DNA of 15,014 nucleotides from Lachnospiraceae bacterium (GTDB lineage: Bacteria; Bacillota_A; Clostridia; Lachnospirales; Lachnospiraceae): assembly GCA_017540915.1 (NCBI GenBank), contig JAFYAD010000064.1, positions 1-15,014 on the forward strand, written 5' to 3'. The position numbers were made by a program, and so were the translations under genes. This document shows, in pieces, positions 1 to 7,559 of the stretch (position 1 is its first letter; each line of letters begins with the position of its first letter). A model generated the notes under the pieces. It was not told the origin of the DNA and searched no databases. It worked only from the letters and a program-made list of their open reading frames with translations.

Positions 1-1
1 A

Positions 2-1636
2 TTTTTGTACCTGACAGCAGCCGGAATGCTGGTTTTCACCGGATGCGGCGAAACCGGATCTCAAAAAACGGCTGAGATCGTCACAACAGACACTGCAACG
101 GACATTGCAACAGACACCACACCGGACACGGCAACAGACATTACAACAGATATTGCAACAAACAACACTATGGAGGAAGAGGCTATGGATTATGCAGAGT
201 TATTCAAGGGTCTTGAACTGACCAAAAGCTACAAGGGAATTCAAAACAACAATCCCATCTTCGAGCAGCACTACGGCGCCGATCCCTATGCTCTGGTATA
301 TGAAGATACTGTGTATTTTTATATGACCGCAGACGCCTACGAATATGACGAAGCCGGAGAGATAAAGGAGAACACTTACGGAAAGATCCGCAGTATCTAC
401 GTAGTCTCCACCAAAGATATGATCAACTTCACGGATCACGGCGAGATCACCATCGGAGGTCCGAACGGTGTAGCATCATGGGCAGCAAATTCATGGGCTC
501 CGGCGGCAGCCTGGAAGATGGTAGACGGAAAGCCTAAGTTCTTTCTGTATTTTGCCGACAACGGCGGCGGTATCGGCGTAGTATGTGCAGACTCCCCCGT
601 TGGTCCCTTCCGCGATGAACTGGGCCACGGTCTGATCCGCAGAGACATGGAAAACTGCGGCAATGTGGAATGGCTTTTTGATCCGGCTGTTCTGACCGAT
701 GACGACGGAAGATCCTATATTTACTTTGGCGGCGGAGTTCCAAAGGGCAAGGCAGCCCACCCCATGACCGCAAGATGTGCCGAGCTGGGTGAGGACATGA
801 TGAGCCTCAAAGATGTCCCCGCAGTCATCGACGCACCCTATCTTTTCGAAGATTCGGGCATCCACAAATTTAACGGCAGATACTATTACACCTACTGCTG
901 CAACTTCAGCGTTGATGATGCCGGCAAGAGCGAGTACGGCATCGAAAACGGTGAGATCTGCGTGATGGAAAGCGATAAACCTTTAGGCCCCTTCACCTTT
1001 AAGGAGAGGATCCTCAAAAACCCGGAGCATTACTTTGGAGTAGGTGGCAACAATCACCATGCAATATTCAAATTCAAAGATCAGTGGTATATAACCTACC
1101 ACTCACGCATGCTGGAAAAAGAACAGGGCATCCTACACGGCTACCGTTCCACCGGCATAGATGAGCTGACCATCGCAGAGGACGGCACCATAGGAAACAC
1201 CCCCATGACAAGAGAGGGCAGAAAACAGGTCGGCACCTTTGATCCCTATCAGACTGTCAACGCAGCCACCTTTGCGGTGATGGGCGGAGTCGATACTGCT
1301 CCCTCAGATGACACCAGCAAAAAATACGGCTGCGGCAATATGCTCCTAACCGCCATTGACAGTGGAGATTTCATAAAGATCCAGGGCGTGGATTTCGGCA
1401 CGACAGGTGCCTCAAAGATAGTCGTCACGGTAAAGACCAACGGCAAAGAGGGTGTTATCCGCGTGACCACCAAATATCCTAACGGTGAGACAGCCGGATA
1501 CGTTCCCGTAAAAGGCGACGGAAACGATACAACGGTTTTGACCGCCGATCTCGACAGCCCCATCACAGGACTGAATGATCTGTTCTTTACATTCTACGGA
1601 GAGGGCTACGATATCCTCGACTGGCATTTTGAATAA
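2..1636 (+). CDS. GH43 glycoside hydrolase with C-terminal CBM6-like domain, lipoprotein (5' partial)
   Basis: Probably a surface-anchored arabinoxylan-debranching enzyme (arabinofuranosidase/xylosidase type). The frame is open to the left edge. A TTG at 5 exists, but the true start is probably just upstream because no charged signal-peptide n-region is visible. Numbering from that TTG: a hydrophobic stretch leads to lipobox VFTGC (Cys14), then a Thr/Asp-rich linker (about 26-55). The GH43 five-blade fold covers about 80-410: candidate catalytic base Asp93 in GADPYALVYED, pKa-modulating Asp227 in WLFDPAVLTDDDG, general acid Glu282 in APYLFEDSG, and the conserved GNNHHAIF/WYITYHSR end. Residues about 415-543 look like a CBM6 beta-sandwich ending DILDWHFE. 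Substrate is inferred from the family: a GH43-CBM6 pair typically acts on arabinoxylan. It is convergent with the sulfur operon and unrelated to it in function. Confidence 0.9.
   Translation, partial: FLYLTAAGMLVFTGCGETGSQKTAEIVTTDTATDIATDTTPDTATDITTDIATNNTMEEEAMDYAELFKGLELTKSYKGIQNNNPIFEQHYGADPYALVYEDTVYFYMTADAYEYDEAGEIKENTYGKIRSIYVVSTKDMINFTDHGEITIGGPNGVASWAANSWAPAAAWKMVDGKPKFFLYFADNGGGIGVVCADSPVGPFRDELGHGLIRRDMENCGNVEWLFDPAVLTDDDGRSYIYFGGGVPKGKAAHPMTARCAELGEDMMSLKDVPAVIDAPYLFEDSGIHKFNGRYYYTYCCNFSVDDAGKSEYGIENGEICVMESDKPLGPFTFKERILKNPEHYFGVGGNNHHAIFKFKDQWYITYHSRMLEKEQGILHGYRSTGIDELTIAEDGTIGNTPMTREGRKQVGTFDPYQTVNAATFAVMGGVDTAPSDDTSKKYGCGNMLLTAIDSGDFIKIQGVDFGTTGASKIVVTVKTNGKEGVIRVTTKYPNGETAGYVPVKGDGNDTTVLTADLDSPITGLNDLFFTFYGEGYDILDWHFE
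80..166 (+). repeat. Short tandem repeat encoding Thr/Asp-rich linker
   Basis: Imperfect tandem copies of a roughly 12-bp unit (GCAACAGACATT and variants) encode an ATDI/TTDT-type linker between the lipobox and the catalytic domain. This is a typical surface-protein spacer and a likely site of length variation. Confidence 0.7.
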
Positions 1637-1647
1637 CATCTTACAAT

Positions 1648-1688
1648 AAAAGAACCCGATCCGCTGTCATTCGCGATCGGGTTTCTTT
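1648..1688. terminator. Bidirectional rho-independent terminator between convergent units
   Basis: Stem AACCCGATC (1653-1661) pairs perfectly with GATCGGGTT (1675-1683). With one bulged C the stem extends by a further GC pair block. It is flanked by an A-tract on the left and TTTCTTT on the right, so it can act on both strands: after the GH43 gene (+) and after the TusA-like gene that ends the sulfur operon (-). Confidence 0.85.
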
Positions 1689-1710
1689 ATCTGTATTTTG
1701 TAGTCTTTAC

Positions 1711-1962
1711 TCAGTCTCCGACTTTTCTGATGTACATCTCGTAGGTTCCGTCCTCGTTATCCACAAGTTTTAATATGGCATGTCCCTCATCCTTAACACT
1801 CCTGGGGACATTCTGTACAGGCTCGCCGTCATTTAAGTGAACCTGTAGTATCTGCCCGTCATCCAGCTCTTCCAGCGCCACCTTGGTCTTTACAAAAGTC
1901 ACCGGGCACACCACATCCGTTATATCCACTTTATCATCAACTTCAAATCCTAAATCAGACAT
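1711..1962 (-). CDS. TusA/SirA-family sulfur-transfer protein
   Basis: Small (83 aa) TusA-like protein, last gene of the sulfur operon. The family passes persulfide sulfur on a Cys in a CPxP motif. Here the motif is Cys19-Pro20-Val21-Thr22, so the second proline is replaced, but the rest (VDITDVVCP, KTKVALEEL with DGQILQVHLNDGEP, then VPRSVKDEGH) fits the beta-alpha-beta-alpha fold. ATG at 1960-1962 is preceded by GGGAGG in the gap after the JAMM gene; the gap is only 18 bp, so the two are surely co-transcribed. Likely role: accept, store or relay sulfane sulfur or sulfide for carrier thiocarboxylation or homocysteine formation. That role is inferred from context; the fold assignment is firm. 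Confidence 0.85.
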   Translation of the reverse strand: MSDLGFEVDDKVDITDVVCPVTFVKTKVALEELDDGQILQVHLNDGEPVQNVPRSVKDEGHAILKLVDNEDGTYEMYIRKVGD

Positions 1963-1980
1963 GTTCGATCTTTACCTCCC

Positions 1981-2412
1981 TCAGTCCTCTATCACAAGTT
2001 CCTCTTTTCGCACCGTCTTTTCTCCATCAACACTCTCGATATGAAATGCGTTCAACACAGGATTTCCCTCATCCATCAATGACAGGATCAGGTAACTGGC
2101 CTTGCTGTCATTGGCAAGTCTTTTATCCTCCTCTGAGGGTCTCGAGGGTGATTCCGGATGAGAGTGCCAGTTTCCTATGGGCTGCAGCCCCTTTTCCCTC
2201 ATGTCTTTGACAGCCTTCAACTGTTCCCTGGGATCGATACTGAAATGTTCATTTGTGTGATCAATATTGGTCAGCAGATAAACCTTCTGAATCCTTCTCA
2301 CACCGTCCTCACCATCAATCCCTGCCAGAAGTCCGCAGGCCTCATCCGGTCTCTCCGACAGTGCATGTTCATAGATCCTGTCAAAATCCTCTTTGGATAT
2401 TGTTATCTTCAT
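1981..2412 (-). CDS. JAMM/MPN+ (M67) metallopeptidase, HcyD-like carrier-processing enzyme
   Basis: Zinc isopeptidase-like protein of 143 aa that probably trims the C-terminus of the ThiS-like carrier encoded two genes upstream. The full JAMM signature is present: Glu24 in DEACGLL, then His83-x-His85-x7-Ser93-x2-Asp96 within GNWHSHPESPSRPSEED. I chose ATG at 2410-2412 because GGAG lies 6 nt upstream. An in-frame TTG at 2425-2427 would overlap the preceding stop but has no ribosome binding site. In Wolinella succinogenes the counterpart HcyD removes the residue after Gly-Gly of HcyS, and this operon's carrier likewise ends beyond a Gly-Gly. Family assignment is certain; the substrate is inferred from the neighbours. 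Confidence 0.9.
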   Translation of the reverse strand: MKITISKEDFDRIYEHALSERPDEACGLLAGIDGEDGVRRIQKVYLLTNIDHTNEHFSIDPREQLKAVKDMREKGLQPIGNWHSHPESPSRPSEEDKRLANDSKASYLILSLMDEGNPVLNAFHIESVDGEKTVRKEELVIED

Positions 2413-2423
2413 CTTGTACTCCG

Positions 2424-3233
2424 TCAATGTTTTAATTCGCAGGCAACCTGCTCATAATCGATAAGCTCCGTGATGGTGGGAGTGTCCGAACATACTGCAC
2501 AGCCCTTTCCCCTGGGCGGCAGCTTGATCTTATGGAATTCCATGGTCAGGGCATCATAGGTGAGCAGATATCCCACCAGAAGCTCTCCCACACCTGTTAT
2601 GTATTTGATAGCCTCCATCGCCTGAAGCGAACCTATGACACCACCCATGGCTCCGATGACACCTGCCTGCTTACATGTGGGTACCGCATCCTTTGGCGGC
2701 GGATTCTTAAAGATACACCTGTAGCACGGTCCTTCTCCCGGCACTATAGTGGTGAGCTGACCCTTGAAACGTATAATGCCCGCGTGTGAAAAGGGTTTCT
2801 TTGCCATCACACAGGCGTCATTTATCAAAAACTTTGCGGGGAAATTATCGGTCCCGTCCAGGACGAAATCATAGTCCTTTATGAGATCCATGATGTTGTA
2901 GCTGCTCACAAAATCATGATAGGTGTTCACCGTAACGTCCGGATTGATGGCTCGTATGGTCTCCGCTGCGGATTCAACCTTCTTTTTGCCAAGGTCGTTT
3001 GTCGTATGTATGACCTGTCTCTGCAGATTGGAAAGATCCACAACGTCCGCATCCGCTATGCCTATGGTACCCACGCCTGCTGCCGCAAGATAGAGCGCAG
3101 CCGGTGAACCCAGACCTCCGGCGCCTATTATCAGAACCTTTGAATTTAAAAGCTTCTTCTGTCCTTTCACACCAACCTCATTCAGTATTATGTGGCGTGA
3201 ATATCTTTCAAGTTGTTCGTTTGTAAATGCCAT
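2424..3233 (-). CDS. ThiF/MoeB/HesA-family adenylyltransferase (HcyF-like)
   Basis: E1-like enzyme (269 aa) that should adenylate the C-terminal glycine of the sulfur carrier and promote its conversion to a thiocarboxylate. Visible features: nucleotide-binding GAGGLG (37-42), DADVVDLSNLQRQ (61-73) with the catalytic Arg, the LDGTDN motif (125-130), two zinc-binding CxxC pairs (Cys170/Cys173 and Cys245/Cys248), and Cys187 in the PTCxxAGVIG segment that corresponds to the sulfur-handling Cys region of ThiF/MoeB. There is no rhodanese domain, so sulfur must come from elsewhere (sulfide or the TusA-like protein). The ATG overlaps the carrier's stop codon by one base (TGATG), implying translational coupling with its substrate protein. 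MoeB or ThiF proper is less likely because no molybdopterin or thiazole genes are nearby. Confidence 0.92.
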   Translation of the reverse strand: MAFTNEQLERYSRHIILNEVGVKGQKKLLNSKVLIIGAGGLGSPAALYLAAAGVGTIGIADADVVDLSNLQRQVIHTTNDLGKKKVESAAETIRAINPDVTVNTYHDFVSSYNIMDLIKDYDFVLDGTDNFPAKFLINDACVMAKKPFSHAGIIRFKGQLTTIVPGEGPCYRCIFKNPPPKDAVPTCKQAGVIGAMGGVIGSLQAMEAIKYITGVGELLVGYLLTYDALTMEFHKIKLPPRGKGCAVCSDTPTITELIDYEQVACELKH

Positions 3234-3439
3234 CAGAAGCCTCCTCCCATGAAATAAAGAAATTCCACTTCATCGCCTTCCTTAAGAGCATGTCCGGCGA
3301 ATGTATCAGAATCAATAAACTCCTCATTTACCGAAACCGTAACGTATTCCGGAGTCTCAACTTTCTCCTGTTCTATCAGCTCCGAAACCGTAAGTCCGTC
3401 TTTTACTTCCTTTTGTTCTCCTGCAACCGTTATCTTCAT
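3233..3439 (-). CDS. ThiS/MoaD-like sulfur carrier with C-terminal GGGF (HcyS-like)
   Basis: A 68-residue beta-grasp sulfur carrier. Start MKITVAG, central LTVSELIEQ and VTVSVNEEFI, and late LKEGDEVEFLYFMGGGF match the ThiS pattern. Mature ThiS/MoaD proteins end in Gly-Gly; here the encoded end is Gly-Gly-Gly-Phe, so at least the Phe must be removed before adenylation. The JAMM peptidase in the same operon supplies that activity. ATG at 3437-3439 has AGGAGG 6 nt upstream. By analogy with Wolinella HcyS, the thiocarboxylated form donates sulfur to MetY for homocysteine synthesis. The alternative, a ThiS for thiamine synthesis, is not supported by the neighbourhood. Confidence 0.9.
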   Translation of the reverse strand: MKITVAGEQKEVKDGLTVSELIEQEKVETPEYVTVSVNEEFIDSDTFAGHALKEGDEVEFLYFMGGGF

Positions 3440-3462
3440 AACATTCCTCCTGTAAAATATAT

Positions 3463-3468
3463 ATTATA
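3463..3468 (-). promoter_or_regulatory. Possible weak internal promoter before the sulfur carrier gene
   Basis: The 125-nt gap between metY and the carrier gene contains a perfect minus-strand TATAAT, but no convincing -35 at 16-18 nt. No terminator is seen in the gap. It may allow extra transcription of the carrier/ThiF/JAMM/TusA block, or be chance in an AT-rich stretch. Confidence 0.25.
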
Positions 3469-3564
3469 GTGCTCCCAATATCAAGACCTGCCTTCAAGTC
3501 ACTGTTCACAGCCTGCTTAATCCGGTATGGTCACATACATAAACACAGTTGCTCGTGTGTGTCT

Positions 3565-4794
3565 TCAATCGGATGCCTCTACTGCCCTTGTGAAATCCTC
3601 TATCAGATCCTCCGGATCCTCTATTCCCACGCTCACTCTCACAGTATCCTCGTAAACACCTGCCGCCTCTGCCTCTTCTCTGCTGCTGTGCATGTAGAGT
3701 GTTGAAGCGGGATGGATCACCAGTGTACGGATATCACCTATATTGCTGGCGATCAGCGCATACTTTAAAGAGTTTATAACCTTAAACGCCTTTTCTTTTG
3801 AGCCTGTCCTGAAGGTCAGTATTCCTCCCCCCAGACCGTTCAGCTCCTTTTCCACATATTCATGGTAAGGATGGTCTTCCAGGGTGAGATAGCTCACCTC
3901 CACACCGGGTAGTTTCTCCAACGCATGAGCCAGCTTATCCGCGTTATCACAGATCTTTTTCATGCGAAGCCCAAGTGTATCAAGACCAATGTAACTTAAG
4001 AAAGCATTCGCCGGAGCCATGCATCCTCCCATGTTCTCCCAAAGATCTGTGCGAAGTCTCACCGAAAACGCCCGCTTTGAATATTTTTTGTAACCGGATA
4101 ATGCGGTAAACCGGTCAAAGTCCCAGTTGAACTGTCCTCCATCCACTATGATGCCGCCTATTGAATTGCCACCGCCGTTGATATATTTGGAGGTGGAATG
4201 GATCACCACATCCGCCCCCAGAGATAAGGGCTTTGCTATAAAGGGAGTCGCCGTTGTTGAATCCACAAACAGCGGTATTCCCGCTTCGTGAACCACCCCC
4301 GCCACCGCAGGTATATCCAACACCTTTAATGCCGGGTTGGATATCAGCTCCCCGAACACAACTCTGGTCTTCTCATTTATCAGACCCCTTATGGAATCCG
4401 CATTGAGCTCTCCCGCAAAAACAGTATGTATTCCCAGCTTCTCAAGATCATGCAGAAGATCTATGGTGCCACCGTACAGACCGCTGCCGGCTATAATCTC
4501 ATCCCCGGCAGAACAGACCGCCAAAAGCGCGGCGGTGATGGCCGCCATGCCGCTGCTGCAACAGATCGCACCGATACCTCCCTCAAGCTCATTCACCCTG
4601 TTCTCAAAGGCTGTGAGTGTAGGATTCCCTATCCGGGAATATGCGTATCCCATACTCTTGTGGGAAAAGACACGCTCCAGCTCCTCCATGCTCTCGTAGC
4701 GAAAGGCTGTCACCTGTGAAACCGGCGGAAGTATCTCCCTCCCCGGATTTGATGTTATGGACTTGCCATGTAATAATTCCGTATCGAATTTCAT
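3565..4794 (-). CDS. metY: O-acetylhomoserine sulfhydrylase (PLP-dependent Cys/Met metabolism family)
   Basis: Forms homocysteine from O-acetyl(or succinyl/phospho)-homoserine and a sulfur donor. 409 aa from ATG 4792-4794 (MKFDTELLHG), chosen because GAGG lies 5 nt upstream and the family begins here; an upstream in-frame ATG would add 19 unrelated residues through a leader hairpin. PLP-site residues: the phosphate-binding YSRIGNPT (Tyr52-Thr59), SSGMAA (80-85), Tyr107 in GLYGGT, Asp178 in VDSTTATP, and Lys203 in HSTSKYINGGGN. The C-terminal VIHPAST and VRVSVGIEDPEDLIEDF segments are typical of the family. Position directly before the carrier/ThiF/JAMM genes suggests that it takes sulfur from a protein thiocarboxylate rather than only free sulfide (inference from the Wolinella pathway). 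Confidence 0.92.
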   Translation of the reverse strand: MKFDTELLHGKSITSNPGREILPPVSQVTAFRYESMEELERVFSHKSMGYAYSRIGNPTLTAFENRVNELEGGIGAICCSSGMAAITAALLAVCSAGDEIIAGSGLYGGTIDLLHDLEKLGIHTVFAGELNADSIRGLINEKTRVVFGELISNPALKVLDIPAVAGVVHEAGIPLFVDSTTATPFIAKPLSLGADVVIHSTSKYINGGGNSIGGIIVDGGQFNWDFDRFTALSGYKKYSKRAFSVRLRTDLWENMGGCMAPANAFLSYIGLDTLGLRMKKICDNADKLAHALEKLPGVEVSYLTLEDHPYHEYVEKELNGLGGGILTFRTGSKEKAFKVINSLKYALIASNIGDIRTLVIHPASTLYMHSSREEAEAAGVYEDTVRVSVGIEDPEDLIEDFTRAVEASD

Positions 4795-4851
4795 AACCAC
4801 CTCAGACCATATGATCTGCCCTGTTTCTGCTACTCGCAAAACATAGGGCAA

Positions 4852-4885
4852 ATACTATCACGATTCACCTACTATGTCAATAGGT
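4852..4885 (-). promoter_or_regulatory. Internal sigma-A type promoter for metY, with overlapping inverted repeat
   Basis: Minus strand: TTGACA (4875-4880), 17-nt spacer, TAGTAT (4852-4857), about 60 nt upstream of the metY start. An inverted repeat ACCTA-N9-TAGGT (4867-4885) covers the -35 box and could be an operator. The downstream leader holds TGCCCT/AGGGCA arms, and a palindromic CAGAT...GTCTG just before the ribosome binding site. Confidence 0.6.
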
Positions 4886-4902
4886 ATATATTGCAGGCAT
4901 CT

Positions 4903-5664
4903 TTATTTTCTCATGGAAAAAGGATACAATGCATCTTCTTCCGTCGTCCGCCTCAAAGCCACACCGAAGTTTTTTCTGATCAGGTTTTCCTGCTCTGCCA
5001 GTTCTAACGGTGATCCGCTAAAGGACAGCCTTCTGTCCTCCATCAAAAAAAGCTTATCACTGTATGCAAAACTCTGCTCGATATCATGGCACACCATAAC
5101 AATACCCTTTCCTTCTCCCGCAAGTTGCTTCAGGAGCTTATAAAGGCTGTCCTGATATATCCGATCCATATAGGTCGCAGGCTCATCCAGCAGGATCATG
5201 TCGCTGTCCTGAGCGATGACCATGGCAAGGTAAGCTCTCTGTTTTTCACCGCCGGACAGCTCGCTTATCACCTTACCGGCGTATCTGTCCATGCCGGTGA
5301 GCTCAAGCGCCCTGTCAACAGCCGCTCTGTCTTCACCGGTCATCCTGCGGAAATTTCCATGGTACGGAAACCGCCCGTGATCGACCAGCGTTCTGACCGT
5401 AAGATCCAGACTTTTCAGGTTCTGCGGCAGATAGGCTATCTTTCCGGCGCGCTCCATCGGCGCGTAATCCCTGCACTCTTTATCATCTATCAGTATGCTT
5501 CCGTCGTATTTTTTCTGCCCCGAAAGAGTTCTTAAAAATGTGGATTTACCGCTGCCGTTTCTGCCTATGACGGCAGATATCTGTCCATTTTCAAGCTCTG
5601 CCTCTTTTACAAAAAAAGGGTCTCCCCACTCATATTCCGTTGTCAGATCACGTACACAGATCAT
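4903..5664 (-). CDS. FecE/BtuD-family ABC transporter ATPase
   Basis: Energy-coupling ATPase (253 aa) of an importer of the iron-siderophore/cobalamin family. Walker A GRNGSGKST (34-42), Q-loop YLPQN, signature LSGGEKQR, Walker B MILLDEPATYMD and H-loop VCHD are all intact. Its ATG abuts the stop of the permease gene (TAAATG, no gap), so the two are coupled. It sits between the permease and metY, separated from metY by 108 nt that hold a promoter. The substrate cannot be read from an ATPase. Confidence 0.92.
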   Translation of the reverse strand: MICVRDLTTEYEWGDPFFVKEAELENGQISAVIGRNGSGKSTFLRTLSGQKKYDGSILIDDKECRDYAPMERAGKIAYLPQNLKSLDLTVRTLVDHGRFPYHGNFRRMTGEDRAAVDRALELTGMDRYAGKVISELSGGEKQRAYLAMVIAQDSDMILLDEPATYMDRIYQDSLYKLLKQLAGEGKGIVMVCHDIEQSFAYSDKLFLMEDRRLSFSGSPLELAEQENLIRKNFGVALRRTTEEDALYPFSMRK

Positions 5665-6645
5665 TTATGCTCCGAGTCTCTTTCTCTTTTTTATCAGCAT
5701 CCATATCATGAATGGCGCTCCCGTAATACTCAGGAACAGTCCGCAGGGTATCTCATACGGAAACACCAGATTCCGCCCCAGAAGATCGCATATCATCAAA
5801 AATACCGAGCCGGACACCGCGCACAAAAGAATTCCACCCCTGCCGTTGCCGCGATAAAAAAGCTTCAGCACATTAGACACTATAAGCCCCAAAAAACCTA
5901 TGATACCGCACATGCTGACTGCAGCACCCGACAGTATTGCCGCAAAGAAGATGAATGCTCCTCTGTATCTTTTTACATTCACACCCAGACCGCCGGCTGT
6001 TTCATCTCCCATGATCAGTATGTCGAGGGAAGGAGCAAATAGCCATGACAATATCAGGACCACTGCTATGACCGGCACGGCGAACACAACAGAAGCAGGC
6101 GAAAGCGTTGCAAAACCTCCCAGCTGGAACGCCGCCCGATCAGCCACAGTCTCCGGCTTCAGTGAGATGATGATATCTATCAGCGACAGACAGAAGGCGG
6201 AAACCGCCACACCCGACAGCACAACGGAGGTCTTCGACATTCCGGTGCCTGATGCCAGCGCATATATAGCCGATGTCACCAACAGTGCGCCTAAAAACGC
6301 CGCCAGACATTTTCCTCCGTATCTGTAAGGAAATATGCATGCGTACAACAGAACAAAAAGCCCCGCTCCGTTATTGATACCCAGAATTCCCGGTGATGCC
6401 AGCGAGTTGTTGAGATCCTTCTGCAGCAGATACCCCGACACGGAGAGCGCCGCGCCGGATGCTGTGGCTGCCACTATCCTTGGTATCCTTATCCTGAAAA
6501 CTATGACCTTCTGGAGCGCTGTTCCCCCTCCTATCAGGCAGTCGAACACCTCAGACGAGGAGATAGAACCATTACCCGCCAAAAGAGATATTGCCGCCGT
6601 CACCAGCAGGATCAGACACGCAAGAATATAAGTTCTTTTCTTCAT
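5665..6645 (-). CDS. FecCD/BtuC-family ABC transporter permease
   Basis: Integral membrane protein of 326 aa with about nine or ten hydrophobic segments. The family hallmark RIPRIVAATASGAALSVSGY followed by Q-x5-NSLASPGILGINNGAGL is clear. The second family motif, usually GFVGLIVPHxxR, is here GFLGLIVSNVLKLF, so the PH-R residues are changed, as in some divergent members. Cytoplasmic ATPase-coupling loop near GDETAGGLGVNVKRYR. ATG overlaps the lipoprotein stop (ATGA). It should carry a metal chelate, corrinoid, heme-like compound or oxyanion; within a sulfite-reductase/methionine operon the cargo is unclear. Confidence 0.9.
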   Translation of the reverse strand: MKKRTYILACLILLVTAAISLLAGNGSISSSEVFDCLIGGGTALQKVIVFRIRIPRIVAATASGAALSVSGYLLQKDLNNSLASPGILGINNGAGLFVLLYACIFPYRYGGKCLAAFLGALLVTSAIYALASGTGMSKTSVVLSGVAVSAFCLSLIDIIISLKPETVADRAAFQLGGFATLSPASVVFAVPVIAVVLILSWLFAPSLDILIMGDETAGGLGVNVKRYRGAFIFFAAILSGAAVSMCGIIGFLGLIVSNVLKLFYRGNGRGGILLCAVSGSVFLMICDLLGRNLVFPYEIPCGLFLSITGAPFMIWMLIKKRKRLGA

Positions 6646-7559
6646 TGTGCACCGTATACCGTATTGTAGGCTTCCTCATAAGCCTCTCCCCATTGAGCAT
6701 TGGGCTTTAACCCGAAGAGATCCTTGTCCAGCAGTATGTATCGCCCGTTTTTCACTGCCGATAAAGACTGCCATGCCGGATCGGATTCAAAGATATCTCC
6801 AAAGCTTTCCAGAGCCTTTGCCTCATCTCCTCTGGGAACCACGAAAATATAGTCCGGATCGGCGTTCACTATGGCTTCCATCGAAAGCTCATTGAATGCG
6901 CCCTCATCTGATGCTATGTTTTCAAGTCCGAGGTTATTGAATATCTCGCTGGCAAAATAATCATTTTTTTCCGCCTTGCTCTTTGTGGCAGATACATGGA
7001 GCAAAAGATAAGTTTTAGGTTCAGCATTCTCCGGAACCTTTGACACTACGGAATCTATGCTGTCTCTAACCTGAACCACATTCTTCTCGTAAAGGTCTTC
7101 TCTTCCGGTGAGATCGGTGAATTCCTTCATAACCTTCTCATAGTCCGCATATCCGTCTATGTTGGTGAAGACCACGGGTATTCCTACCTCCTGCGCCGCC
7201 TCACCCAGAGCTTTCTGAGCCGGATCCGTCTCAAACAGTATCAGCAGTTCAGGTTCCAACGCAGCAATCGCTTCAAGACTCACATGATCCATATCACCGA
7301 GGTTTTGCGAATCCGGATTTAATCCTTCTACGTCAAGGGCATCCTCCGAAGTTCCAACCAGAGTACCTCCCGCCAGGATCCAAAGCTCGGCATTGGATTC
7401 CGACAGAGCAATAACCCTCTTGCCTGTTTCTGCCTGCTCCTTTTCAGAGAGAGCAGACACACTCTTACCGCAGCCTGCCAGGAGCATGGCGAATGTTAGA
7501 ACCATTGCCACACATGCTATTTTCTTACTCCCCCTTATATGCCCTCCAAATAGCTTCAT
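6642..7559 (-). CDS. BtuF/FecB-like periplasmic-binding-fold lipoprotein (ABC substrate-binding)
   Basis: Extracellular substrate-binding lipoprotein of 305 aa for the adjacent permease/ATPase. I start it at ATG 7557-7559 because a GGAAAGGA ribosome binding site lies just upstream and a clear signal peptide follows: GGHIRGSKK, a hydrophobic core, and lipobox LLAGC with Cys30. A longer frame from 7649 would bury the signal peptide. The mature part has the class III binding-protein pattern: KRVIALSESNAELWILAG, VSLEAIAALEPELLILFE, and late SMEAIVNADPDYIFVV. The start lies inside the 3' end of the sulfite reductase gene (35-nt overlap). No diagnostic ligand residues are visible to me. Confidence 0.88.
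   Translation of the reverse strand: MKLFGGHIRGSKKIACVAMVLTFAMLLAGCGKSVSALSEKEQAETGKRVIALSESNAELWILAGGTLVGTSEDALDVEGLNPDSQNLGDMDHVSLEAIAALEPELLILFETDPAQKALGEAAQEVGIPVVFTNIDGYADYEKVMKEFTDLTGREDLYEKNVVQVRDSIDSVVSKVPENAEPKTYLLLHVSATKSKAEKNDYFASEIFNNLGLENIASDEGAFNELSMEAIVNADPDYIFVVPRGDEAKALESFGDIFESDPAWQSLSAVKNGRYILLDKDLFGLKPNAQWGEAYEEAYNTVYGAQ

Noticed and set aside
2413..2427. TTG start for the JAMM peptidase
   Set aside because: No ribosome binding site; the ATG at 2412 has GGAG at proper spacing.
5086..5535. Long plus-strand open frame opposite the FecE-like ATPase gene
   Set aside because: It has no ribosome binding site or family resemblance and mirrors a clear ABC ATPase on the other strand.
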